Source of the DNA: Sphingomonas sp. NFR04
Lineage (GTDB): Bacteria > Pseudomonadota > Alphaproteobacteria > Sphingomonadales > Sphingomonadaceae
NCBI RefSeq assembly: GCF_900114095.1
Contig: NZ_FORV01000010.1
Span: 62,001-126,000 of the forward strand
Length of the DNA: 64,000 bases
Direction: 5' to 3'
The position numbers and the translations under genes were made by a program. Below are positions 43,944-52,576 of this stretch, piece by piece. How positions within the stretch are numbered: the first letter of the stretch is position 1; each line of letters starts with the position of its first letter. The notes beneath the pieces were generated by a model. It saw nothing but the letters and a program-made list of their open reading frames with translations, searched no databases and was not told the origin of the DNA.

Positions 43944-44965
43944 CGGGTAAGGCTCGCTTCCAGCGCTAGAATGTCGGCATAGAGCTTGTCGGGGATGCGC
44001 ACCCCCTCGGCAAGGCTGCGGCTGCGGGCGGCATAGCGGCGCGACGAGGGCAGCCGCGCGCCCTGCGCCTCGATGGCATCGAACATGGCGTCGGCGCGGG
44101 CGAGATGCTCGAGGACCGCGTCGCCGAGAAAGCCCGCCGGATCGATCGCGACGATCAGCTCGCCGCCGAGCGGGGAGGCCCCTGCCCCGCCGTCCGCGGC
44201 GATAGACTCCGCGCTGGTCAGGTCGCCGATCAGCGGTCCGGCGACCAGCTCGACCATCGCGGCGAGCGCCGAGCCCTTGTGGCCGCCAAAGGTGCGCATC
44301 GCACCGTCGAGGATCGCGGCGGGATCGATGGTCGGGCGACCTTCGGCGTCGATGCCCCATTCCTCGGGCACCGGCTTCCCCGCGCGGCGGTGCAGCTCGA
44401 TCTCGCCGCGCGCGACCATGCTGGTGGCGAAATCGAAGACAAAGGGCGGCGCCGGTGCCGGTCGCGGCCAGCCAAAGGCGATCGGGTTGGTGCCGAACAC
44501 CGGTCGCGTGCCGCCGGCCGGCGCGACCCAGGCGTGGCTGGGGGTGAAGGCCAGCGCGACCAGCCCCTCTTCGGCGAGCGCCTCCACCTCGGGCCAGAGC
44601 GCGGCGAAATGGACGATATTGTTGAGCGCCAGCGCCGCGATGCCGCAGGCGCGCGCCTTGGCAATCAGCGCGGGCTTGCCGACCTGGAACGCCAGCTGCG
44701 CGAACCCGCCCTTGCCGTCGACCCGCGCAAGCGCCCGTGCCGGCTCGGACAGGATCGGCACCGCATCGCGCACCACCTTGCCCTTGGCGATGGTATTGGC
44801 GGCGACAAGCAGCCGGTAGATGCCGTGCGAGGCGCAGCCGTCGCGCTCGCCCGCCACCATCGTCTCGGCGACAGCATCGGCATGGTCCTCGGCCAGGCCG
44901 GCCGCACGCAGCACCCGGCGGGCGAGTGCGCGGACGTCGTCCAGCGTCAGCGCGACGCCGCTCAC
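43940..44965 (-). CDS. LDH2-family NAD(P)-dependent dehydrogenase (malate/L-lactate/ureidoglycolate type)
   Basis: A 341-residue cytoplasmic 2-hydroxyacid or imine dehydrogenase of the LDH2/MDH2 fold. Signatures are ERDGCASHGIYRLL with the catalytic His, GTNPIAFGWPRP (nucleotide-binding), FDFATSMVARGEI and GGHKGSALAAMVEL. Relatives reduce sulfolactate, 2,3-diketogulonate, ureidoglycolate or piperideine- and pyrroline-2-carboxylate. In an operon for beta-arabinosidase and a peptidase, an activity on a hydroxyproline-derived imine or a sugar acid is thinkable. The GTG start at 44965 overlaps the GH127 stop by four bases (GTGA). Confidence 0.83.
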   Translation of the reverse strand: MSGVALTLDDVRALARRVLRAAGLAEDHADAVAETMVAGERDGCASHGIYRLLVAANTIAKGKVVRDAVPILSEPARALARVDGKGGFAQLAFQVGKPALIAKARACGIAALALNNIVHFAALWPEVEALAEEGLVALAFTPSHAWVAPAGGTRPVFGTNPIAFGWPRPAPAPPFVFDFATSMVARGEIELHRRAGKPVPEEWGIDAEGRPTIDPAAILDGAMRTFGGHKGSALAAMVELVAGPLIGDLTSAESIAADGGAGASPLGGELIVAIDPAGFLGDAVLEHLARADAMFDAIEAQGARLPSSRRYAARSRSLAEGVRIPDKLYADILALEASLTR

Positions 44966-47334
44966 GGCTTGGCGGTGAGCAGCACGACGCCGAACACCGG
45001 GCCGGCGGTGTTGCCGTCGTGGGGCACGAAGCGGACGCGGGCGCTCTTCTTGCCCTTGGTCAGTGCCTCGGGGAGCTTGTAGGTGACGTCGAAGAACTTG
45101 CCCGGCGCATCCTGCTCGCCGAGATGCTGGGTCACGATCTTCTGGCCGTCGATCAGGATGTCGAAGTCGCGGTCGCGCTCGCCGCCCCAATAGGTCGCCT
45201 GGAGCAGCAGCGGGCCGTCCTTCACCTTCATCGTGAAGTCGAACCAGCTGCCCGTGCGCGCGTCGCGTCCCTGCCGCCCGCGATAGGCGACCGGGAAGGA
45301 GGCGCCCTCGGTGCGCAGGTCATGGTCGCGCTCGGGCTGCATCTCGCCCAGATGCATCACGTCGACCGAGCGGGCGGCGATGTCCTTCAGCCGCGCCTGC
45401 TCGGCGAGGAAGGCGGCTTCCTCTTGCCGCCACTGCGCCTCGCTGAACCGCTTGAAATAGACCGCACTCCGGCGATCATATTGGCGGTAGAAAGGCACGA
45501 AGCGCAGGTCGCCCGGGCGCACCACGCCGCGCGTCTGAAAGATTGCCGGTTCGGCGGTCGGTGCGAAGCTGGCGAGCAGGTCCTGCCCGACCAGCGCTGG
45601 GTCGGCGCCCGTCCAAGGCGTCGCCGCCGCGCCGAGGTCGCCCGCCAGCACCATCGGACCGCGCAGCACCGCGACGACGCTGTCGTCACCCGGCGTGGCT
45701 TCGAGGCGCAGGTCCATCGGCAGCGTGATCGCCAGCGTGTCGCCCGCCTTCCAGCTGCGCGACACGAGCGCATAGCCGCGCTCGAACCGGGCACCGGCAG
45801 GTGCGCCGTTCACGGTCACGATCGCCTTGCCCGCCGCCCAGCCCGGCACGCGCAGCGCCACCGTGAAGCGGCCTGCCCGCGCCAGCCGCGCGAGCTTCAG
45901 CGTCGCCGTACCCTCGATTGGATAGGCGGTATCGAGCACGAACAGCGCGCCCTTCGCCTTCCAGTCGATCGTCGCGGGGATGTAGAGGTTGACCAGGAAC
46001 GCGTCCGCGCCTTGCCAGAACGCCGCCTCGCCATGCTTGGCGTGGCTCTCCATCCCCGAGCCGATGCAGCACCAGAACTCCTCCGCCTCCGGCCCGGCGA
46101 ATTCGCGCTTGGTGCCGCTCATCAGCGGCGTCATGTAGGTGAAGCCGCCGGTCTTCGGGTCCTGCTGCGCCATCACATGGTTGAGGTGGGCGCGCTCGTA
46201 GAAGTCGAACAGCGCGCCGTCGGGCTGCCAGGCATAGAGATGGCTGGTCAGCTTGAGCATGTTGTAGGTGTTGCAATGCTCGCAGGTCTGCTCGGTGATG
46301 TGCTGGGCGATGCTGTCCGGCGCGGTGAAATATTCGCGGTCGGCATTGCCGCCGATGACGTAGCTGTGATGCTGCGTCACCCGCTCCCAGAAGAAGCGCG
46401 CCGCCTTGGCGTCGCCCGCATCGCCGGTCAGCTCGTGGATGCGTGCCAGCCCGATCAGCTTGGGCACCTGGGTGTTGGCGTGGAAATTGGCGAGCTTGTC
46501 CTCGCCCGCCTTGAGCGGATCGAGCACGCGATCGTCGTAGAGCCGCTTGGCCACCACCATCCAGCGCGCGTCGCGGGTGCGGGCATAGAGCTCGGCGAAG
46601 CTCTCGTTGAGCCCGCCATATTCGCAGCCCAGCACCTGCTGCATCTGCGCGTCGTTCAGCGCGGCGAACACCCGCTCGAAATAGCCTGCCAGACCGAGCG
46701 TGACCTGCAGCGCCTGGGCATTGTTCCACCCGGCATGGACGTCGAGCAGCCCGGCGAACAGCTTGTGCACGGTATAGAGCGGCGACCAGGAGCCGTTGAG
46801 ATCGAACCCGCTCGACTTGATCTCGCCACGCTGGATCTCCTGGAAGATCACTTCGCCGTCGACGATCTTGCCATCGCGTCGGCGCCCGAGCGCGCCGACA
46901 TAGCCGGTGCCGCGCTTCGCCTGGGCCTCGGCCAGCTCGGCGACGATATAGTCGGCGCGGCGGCGGAGTTCGGGTTCGTCGGTCTGTTGCCAGCCGAGCA
47001 CCAGCGCCGAGAGATAATGGCCGAGGGTGTGGCCGGCGATCGTGTCCTTCTCCCATCCGCCATAGATCGCGCCTTTCGGCTCCAGCCCGGCATAGAGGCG
47101 GAAATTGTGGAGCAGCCGATCGGGATCGAGCCGGAGCAGATAGCGCTGGTTAGCCTGCACCGCCGTGGCATAGTCCGACGGCGCAAGCTTGATCGCGGTG
47201 AGCGGCAGCGGGGTCAGCGTCTGCGGCAGCGCGGCCACCTCCCCTGCGCGTGCAAAGGCGGGTGCGGCCCCTGCGCCCGCCACGAGCAAGGCGCTTCCGG
47301 CGCTTGCCAGCATTTCCCGTCGCGTACGCCGCAT
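44962..47334 (-). CDS. Tat-exported GH127 beta-L-arabinofuranosidase
   Basis: A 790-residue exported enzyme expected to release beta-L-arabinofuranose, for example from hydroxyproline-linked arabino-oligosaccharides. The leader RRTRREMLASAGSALLVAG is Tat-like. The (alpha/alpha)6 barrel includes GWEKDTIAGHTLGHYLSAL. The zinc-cysteine catalytic site is recognisable: Glu334 (probable acid/base), Glu352 and Cys354 in CEHCNTYNML, and Cys422-Cys423 in EFWCCIGSGMES, with Cys422 the nucleophile by analogy with HypBA1. The ATG at 47334 follows GAGGGGACG; a TTG at 47349 is less likely. First gene of a three-gene operon, behind a GATCGTATACGATC palindrome. Confidence 0.9.
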   Translation of the reverse strand: MRRTRREMLASAGSALLVAGAGAAPAFARAGEVAALPQTLTPLPLTAIKLAPSDYATAVQANQRYLLRLDPDRLLHNFRLYAGLEPKGAIYGGWEKDTIAGHTLGHYLSALVLGWQQTDEPELRRRADYIVAELAEAQAKRGTGYVGALGRRRDGKIVDGEVIFQEIQRGEIKSSGFDLNGSWSPLYTVHKLFAGLLDVHAGWNNAQALQVTLGLAGYFERVFAALNDAQMQQVLGCEYGGLNESFAELYARTRDARWMVVAKRLYDDRVLDPLKAGEDKLANFHANTQVPKLIGLARIHELTGDAGDAKAARFFWERVTQHHSYVIGGNADREYFTAPDSIAQHITEQTCEHCNTYNMLKLTSHLYAWQPDGALFDFYERAHLNHVMAQQDPKTGGFTYMTPLMSGTKREFAGPEAEEFWCCIGSGMESHAKHGEAAFWQGADAFLVNLYIPATIDWKAKGALFVLDTAYPIEGTATLKLARLARAGRFTVALRVPGWAAGKAIVTVNGAPAGARFERGYALVSRSWKAGDTLAITLPMDLRLEATPGDDSVVAVLRGPMVLAGDLGAAATPWTGADPALVGQDLLASFAPTAEPAIFQTRGVVRPGDLRFVPFYRQYDRRSAVYFKRFSEAQWRQEEAAFLAEQARLKDIAARSVDVMHLGEMQPERDHDLRTEGASFPVAYRGRQGRDARTGSWFDFTMKVKDGPLLLQATYWGGERDRDFDILIDGQKIVTQHLGEQDAPGKFFDVTYKLPEALTKGKKSARVRFVPHDGNTAGPVFGVVLLTAKP

Positions 47335-47350
47335 CCTTCGTCCCCTCAAT

Positions 47351-47364
47351 GATCGTATACGATC
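47351..47364. promoter_or_regulatory. Perfect palindrome GATCGTATACGATC between divergent operons
   Basis: Fourteen self-complementary bases 17 bases upstream of the GH127 start. The ATCGTATACGAT form is typical of GntR-family operators. A second, imperfect copy (ATATACCGTATAAC, about 47408-47421) lies nearer the S9 peptidase gene. Together they could control both the GH127 operon and the S9-DUF5695 operon. The regulator is not in the window. Confidence 0.6.
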
Positions 47365-47477
47365 TACGGAGGCCGTTGCGGCGGGTCAAGCGCTTAGCCA
47401 CGGCATAATATACCGTATAACATTATTGACCCCGTCGCCGTGGCATGGTCTATCCACGCGCAAGGGGGAACCTAGCA

Positions 47478-49820
47478 ATGCTTCTACCAGCTCGGCTCGG
47501 CAGGACCAGCGCCTTGGCAGCATGGGCGCTGCTCGCGCCTTGCCTGGCGGCGGCGCAGCAGGACGCGCCGATCGAGGCTCGCTATGCCGCAGCCGATCGT
47601 TATCTGGGCGACGGGCTCGCCAAGCTGATCGTCGATCGCAGCCTGCGTGCAGGCTTCACCACCGACAGCGCCGGGATCGTCTATCGCCATGGTCCCGAAG
47701 GCGAGCGGATCGTCGCCTATTACGACCTCGCCACCGGCCAGTCCCGCGCGATCGCCCCGGAAGCGGCGATCGCGGCCGCACTCGCCAAGGCGCTCGACAA
47801 GCCGGTCAAGCCCGCCGCGCTGCCGATCGAGGAGGCGAAGGTCGAGGGCAGCGCGCTTCATTTCAGCGCCTTCGGCAAGCGCTGGACCTGGGTCGGAGAC
47901 GGTACCCTCACCCCCGCGGCGAAGGGGGCGGTGGACGGCGAGGAGGCGCTCTCGCCCGACGGCCGCTTCCGTATCGTATCGCGCGATTTCAACCTCTACG
48001 CGGTCGAAGTGGCGAGCGGCCGCGAAGTCGCGCTGACCGAGGACGGCACCCGCGACCAGCCCTATGGGCGCGGCATCCCGGTCCTTGCCGACATCCTCGC
48101 CCAGGGCACCGAGGACCCGACCATGCCGGTATCGGTCCGCTGGTCGCCCGACAGCAAGCACATCCTCACCTGGCGGCTCGACACGCGCGACGTGATCCGG
48201 CTGGGCGTGGTCCAGGCGACCCCGCCCGGCACGATCTACCCGCGCACCTTCCGCTACATCTATCCGCTCGCCGGCGCCGAGAAGCTGCCCCAGGCGACGC
48301 GGCTGGTGATCGATGTCGAGCAGGCGCTGCGCCGTCGCAAGGCGCGGCTGGTCCCGCTCGCCATCCCGAGCGAGTCGCTGCTCTACCCCTATGATCCGGA
48401 CATGAGCTGGGTGAACGGCCAGGTCCGCGCACAATGGACCGAGCGCGGCTACAAGCAGCTCGTCGTCTACAAGGCCGATCCCCAGACCGGCGCGGCGACG
48501 GTGGTCGCGCGCGAGGCGCTGACGCCCAGCGTGTCGGTCGTGTCGAGTTCGCTCCAGCCCGCGCCCGCGCTGGGCGGCGAACTCGTCGTCTCCGAACGCA
48601 GCGGCTGGGCGCAGCTCTATCTGGTGCGCCCCGACGCGCCCGAGGGCGGCATCCCGCTCACCCGCGGCGAGTGGGAAGTGATCGGCGTCGACCATGTCGA
48701 TGCGGCGACGGGCGCGATCCTCGTGCGCGGGGTCGGCCGCGAGCAGGACCGCAATCCCTATTACATCGCGCTCTACCGGGTGGGCATCCACGGCGAACAG
48801 CCGCTGCTGCTCACCCCCGAGCCGGTGCAGCACGACGTGCAGGTGGCGCCCGACGGCAAGACCTTCCTCGATGTGCTGTCGACGCCGACGCAGCCGAGCC
48901 GAACCGTGCTGCGCAGTGCGACCGATGGCCGCATCCTCGCCGAGCTCGGCCATGCCGACCCCGCCGCGCTGCTCGCCAGCGGTTATCGCATGCCCGAGCC
49001 GTTCCAGGGCGTCGCGGCGGACGGCAAGACGCCGATCTACGGGATGATCTACCGCCCCGCGCGCTTCGACCCGAACCGCCGCTACCCGGTGGTCGACAAT
49101 GTCTATACAGGGCCTACGACCACGCAGGTGCCGGTCAGCTGGACCGCTACGGTGGGTGCCCCCGGCTCGAGCGTCGCCCAGCTCGGCGCGATCGTGGTGA
49201 TGATCGACGGGCGCGGAACCTCGCGGCGGGGGCGCGCCTTCCGCATGCATGCGTACCAGAATCTGGGCGAGGTCGGGCTCGACGACCATATCGCGCTGAT
49301 CCGCCAGATGGCCGAGCGTTATCCCGAGTTCGACCTGTCGCGCGTCGGCGTGTTCGGTGGGTCGGCCGGCGGCTATGACGCCGCGCGCTTCGTGATCCGC
49401 CGCCCCGGCTTCTTCAAGGTCGGCGTCGCCTCCTCGGGCAACCACGACCTTCGGCTCGACAAGGCCTGGTGGCCCGAAACCACCATGGGCGCCGCCAGCC
49501 CCAACGACTGGGCGCGCAACTCGAACATGGTCGCCGCCCCCAATCTCGGCGCCAGGCTGCTGCTCATCCATGGCGACATCGACGACAATGTGCCGGTGAC
49601 CGAAAGCTTCCAGCTCGCCACCGCGCTGATCTGGGCGGGCCGCGACGTCGACATGGTGGTGCTGCCCAACACCACCCATGCGGTCTACCAGCCCTATTTC
49701 TGGCGGAAGTTCCGCGATTATTTCGTCCAGCACCTGCTCGGCGAGGCGCCGCCGGCCGATATCGGCTTCGACACCCCCGCCTGGCACGAACAACTGCCGC
49801 TGCTGCGTCCCGAGAAATGA
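47478..49820 (+). CDS. Exported S9-family peptidase (DPP IV-like)
   Basis: A 780-residue serine peptidase. The signal peptide ends near CLAAAQQ. A beta-propeller (about 60-520, with SVRWSPDSKHILTW) covers a C-terminal alpha/beta-hydrolase domain. Nucleophile Ser629 is in FGGSAGGYDAA, the acid is Asp in HGDIDDNVP and the base His734 in NTTHAVYQPYFW. It removes dipeptides, probably next to proline or alanine, in the periplasm. It stands divergent from the GH127 operon. Its stop is 8 bases before the DUF5695 gene, so the two are likely cotranscribed. AAGGGGGAAC precedes the ATG at 47478. Confidence 0.87.
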   Translation: MLLPARLGRTSALAAWALLAPCLAAAQQDAPIEARYAAADRYLGDGLAKLIVDRSLRAGFTTDSAGIVYRHGPEGERIVAYYDLATGQSRAIAPEAAIAAALAKALDKPVKPAALPIEEAKVEGSALHFSAFGKRWTWVGDGTLTPAAKGAVDGEEALSPDGRFRIVSRDFNLYAVEVASGREVALTEDGTRDQPYGRGIPVLADILAQGTEDPTMPVSVRWSPDSKHILTWRLDTRDVIRLGVVQATPPGTIYPRTFRYIYPLAGAEKLPQATRLVIDVEQALRRRKARLVPLAIPSESLLYPYDPDMSWVNGQVRAQWTERGYKQLVVYKADPQTGAATVVAREALTPSVSVVSSSLQPAPALGGELVVSERSGWAQLYLVRPDAPEGGIPLTRGEWEVIGVDHVDAATGAILVRGVGREQDRNPYYIALYRVGIHGEQPLLLTPEPVQHDVQVAPDGKTFLDVLSTPTQPSRTVLRSATDGRILAELGHADPAALLASGYRMPEPFQGVAADGKTPIYGMIYRPARFDPNRRYPVVDNVYTGPTTTQVPVSWTATVGAPGSSVAQLGAIVVMIDGRGTSRRGRAFRMHAYQNLGEVGLDDHIALIRQMAERYPEFDLSRVGVFGGSAGGYDAARFVIRRPGFFKVGVASSGNHDLRLDKAWWPETTMGAASPNDWARNSNMVAAPNLGARLLLIHGDIDDNVPVTESFQLATALIWAGRDVDMVVLPNTTHAVYQPYFWRKFRDYFVQHLLGEAPPADIGFDTPAWHEQLPLLRPEK

Positions 49821-49828
49821 GGTTCCCG

Positions 49829-52570
49829 ATGCGTGCCCCCCGCCTGTTCCTCGCCGCCGCCGCGCTCGCCGGGGTGAGCAGCCTGCATTTCGCCGCGCCG
49901 CTGCTCGCGCAGGAGAAGGAGGCGGCGAAACCCGTCTATCCGCCGATCCGCACCACGCCGGTGCGGGTGGGGGCCTTCCTGCTCGAACTGCGCAGCGATA
50001 CCGGCACGCTCGCTCGCCTGTCGCCCGTCGCCGAGCCGGCCTTCGACTTCGTCCCCGGCGGCCGCGAAGCGGAGCGGCAGGGGGATGGCTTCAACCATAT
50101 CGGCGACCTCAACCTGCGCCTGCGAACCGCGGGCGGCGCATGGCAGGACTTCGCCTCTGCGCGCGCGCGAAAGCCGATCCGGCCCCTGCCCCTCACCCCC
50201 GGCGTATTCGCCGCAGCGGACATCACTGCGAGCATGGGCGCGAGGCTGCCGCTCCGCGTCGAGCGCCGCTGGGTGGATGCAGCGGGCGTGCCGGTGCTGC
50301 GCTTCCGCATCGTCAACACCTCCGGCGCGCCGGTCGAGATTGGCGGGCTCGGCATGCCGATGGTGTTCGACAACATCATCCGCGATCGCACGCTGGAGAC
50401 CGCGCATGCGCAGGCCAGCTTCGTCGACCCCTATATCGGCCGCGACGCCGGCTATCTCCAGGTCACAAGGCTGAACGGCAAGGGCCCGGCGCTGCTGGTG
50501 CTGCCCGACGGCCGCACCCCGCTGGAGAATTACGCACCGCTCAAGAACCCTAGCGAGCCCGGCGCGATCTTCACCGACAAGAGCCCGCGCAGCCAGGTCT
50601 CGGAGGGCTTCTACGACTGGACGGTGGCCTCCAAGGGCTTTGTCGAGCAGGAATGGCGCAAGGCCGGCGAGCAGTGGAACCCGCCGACCAGCTTCACCCT
50701 CGCCCCTGGCGAGGGCCGCACGATCGGCGTGCGGCTGGTGCAGGCGCCCTCGATTCGCGGCATCCAGTCCGCCCTCGTCGCGCAGGGAAGGCCGGTGGCG
50801 TTGGGCGTGCCCGGCTATGTCGTGCCGAACGACCTCGAAGCGACGCTCTTCCTCAAATATGCGCAGCCCGTGGCGAAGATCGACGTCGCCCCCGCCGGGG
50901 CGATGACGGTCACCGCTGCGGGCGTGGTCAATGGCTGGCGGCGCTATGCGGTGCGAGGAACCGGCTGGGGCCGCGCGCGCGTGACGCTCACCTATGCCGA
51001 TGGCAGCGTGCAGACGGTCCAGTATTTCGTCACCAAGCCGCTCGAGCAGGTGATGGCCGACCTCGGCCGCTTCGCGACGACCAAGCAATGGTACGACGAT
51101 CCCAAGGACCCGTTCGGCCGCGCCCCCGCGATCCTCAGCTATGACCATGCGGCGGGCAAGATCCTCACCCAGGAACCGCGCGTCTGGATCGCCGGCATGA
51201 GCGACGAGGGCGGTGCCGGCGGCTGGATCGCGGCGATCATGAAACAGCTCGACAACCCCGATCCCGCCGAGGTCGAAAAGCTGGAGACGCTGGTCGACAA
51301 GACGATCTTCGGCAAGCTCCAGGTCGCCAGCGGCGAGCATGTCGGCGCGGTGAAGAAGAGCCTGTTCTACTACGACCCCGCCGCCTTCCCCGGCTTTTAC
51401 GACCCCGCCGCCGACTGGAAGACCTGGACCAGCTGGTCGAAGAAGGATGCCGACGATCTCGGCCGTTCGTTCAACTACCCGCATGTCGCGCTCGGGTATT
51501 GGACGCTGTACCGGCTGGCGCGCAACCATCCGGGGCTGGTCACCCATCACGACTGGCGCTGGTATCTCGACCATGCCCGGATGACGATCGTCGCGATGAT
51601 GCGCGATGCGCCCTATTACACCCAGTTCGGCCAGATGGAGGGCGAGGTCTTCGTCGACATCCTCGAGGATCTGAAGCGCGAGAGGATCGCCGACGGCGCC
51701 GCGCAGATCGAGGCGCTCATGAAGAGCCGCGCCGATCACTGGGCGAGCCTCGCCTATCCGTTCGGCAGCGAGATGGCATGGGATTCGACCGGCCAGCCCG
51801 AGGTCTATTCCTGGATGCGCTATTTCGGGCATCCCAAGCAGGCTGCCGAGACGGTGGAAGTGATCCTCGGCTATGATCCGCTGATCCCGCACTGGGGCTA
51901 TAACGGCAATGCCCGGCGCTATTGGGACTTCCTCTATGGCGGCAAATATCCGCGGATCGAGCGCCAGATCCACCATTACGGCTCGACCAACAACGCGCTG
52001 CCGCTGTTCGAGGCCTTCCGCGCCAACCCCGCCGACCTGCATCTGCTGCGTGTTGCTTACGGCGGGCTGATGGGCGGCATCACCAACATCGATCGCGACG
52101 GCTTCGGCTCGGCCGCCTTCCACAGCTGGCCCGATCGGATGGCATGGGACCCATATACGGGCGACTATGGCTCGGGATATTTCGCCCATGCGTACGGCGC
52201 CGCGACCTATCTGGTGAAGGACCCGGTGTTCGGCTGGCTCGGCTATGGCGGCAATGTGCGGGTGAGCGCCGAGGCGGTGACGATCGCGCCCAAGGACGGC
52301 GCGCGCAGCCGGTTGTTTGTCGCCCCCGCCGGGCTGTGGATCACGCTGGAGGCGGGCAAGATCGCCGAGGTCCGCTATGTGCCCGCGACCGGCGCGGTGA
52401 CGCTCACGCTCGATCCCCGCAGCGCGATGACGCCGCAGGCGCTGGTGCGGGTAGAGAAGACCACCGCCGGCCGCGGCTACCGCGTCGAAGGCGGTACCTC
52501 GGTGCGCGGCGCCACCGCACTGCCACTCGGCGCCGGGCCGACCGAGGTGCGGCTGGTGCCCCGCGGCTGA
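49829..52570 (+). CDS. Exported DUF5695-family protein, probable uncharacterised carbohydrate-active enzyme
   Basis: A 913-residue secreted protein with a signal peptide (RAPRLFLAAAALAGVSSLHF, cleaved near LLAQE). About 40-420 are beta-sandwich-like, with FRIVNTSGAPVEIGGLGMP and ITLTLDPR-like strands returning at the C-terminus. About 430-850 are helical with aromatic- and acid-rich motifs (QFGQMEGEVFVDILEDL, WDSTGQPEVYSWMRYFGHP, HWGYNGNARRYWDFLYGG, HHYGSTNNALPLFEAF), as in (alpha/alpha)6 glycosidases and lyases. The architecture resembles DUF5695 proteins, for which I know no proven reaction. GAGG at the previous stop codon supports the ATG at 49829. It is cotranscribed with the S9 peptidase. 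Confidence 0.75.
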   Translation: MRAPRLFLAAAALAGVSSLHFAAPLLAQEKEAAKPVYPPIRTTPVRVGAFLLELRSDTGTLARLSPVAEPAFDFVPGGREAERQGDGFNHIGDLNLRLRTAGGAWQDFASARARKPIRPLPLTPGVFAAADITASMGARLPLRVERRWVDAAGVPVLRFRIVNTSGAPVEIGGLGMPMVFDNIIRDRTLETAHAQASFVDPYIGRDAGYLQVTRLNGKGPALLVLPDGRTPLENYAPLKNPSEPGAIFTDKSPRSQVSEGFYDWTVASKGFVEQEWRKAGEQWNPPTSFTLAPGEGRTIGVRLVQAPSIRGIQSALVAQGRPVALGVPGYVVPNDLEATLFLKYAQPVAKIDVAPAGAMTVTAAGVVNGWRRYAVRGTGWGRARVTLTYADGSVQTVQYFVTKPLEQVMADLGRFATTKQWYDDPKDPFGRAPAILSYDHAAGKILTQEPRVWIAGMSDEGGAGGWIAAIMKQLDNPDPAEVEKLETLVDKTIFGKLQVASGEHVGAVKKSLFYYDPAAFPGFYDPAADWKTWTSWSKKDADDLGRSFNYPHVALGYWTLYRLARNHPGLVTHHDWRWYLDHARMTIVAMMRDAPYYTQFGQMEGEVFVDILEDLKRERIADGAAQIEALMKSRADHWASLAYPFGSEMAWDSTGQPEVYSWMRYFGHPKQAAETVEVILGYDPLIPHWGYNGNARRYWDFLYGGKYPRIERQIHHYGSTNNALPLFEAFRANPADLHLLRVAYGGLMGGITNIDRDGFGSAAFHSWPDRMAWDPYTGDYGSGYFAHAYGAATYLVKDPVFGWLGYGGNVRVSAEAVTIAPKDGARSRLFVAPAGLWITLEAGKIAEVRYVPATGAVTLTLDPRSAMTPQALVRVEKTTAGRGYRVEGGTSVRGATALPLGAGPTEVRLVPRG

Positions 52571-52576
52571 CGGCAA

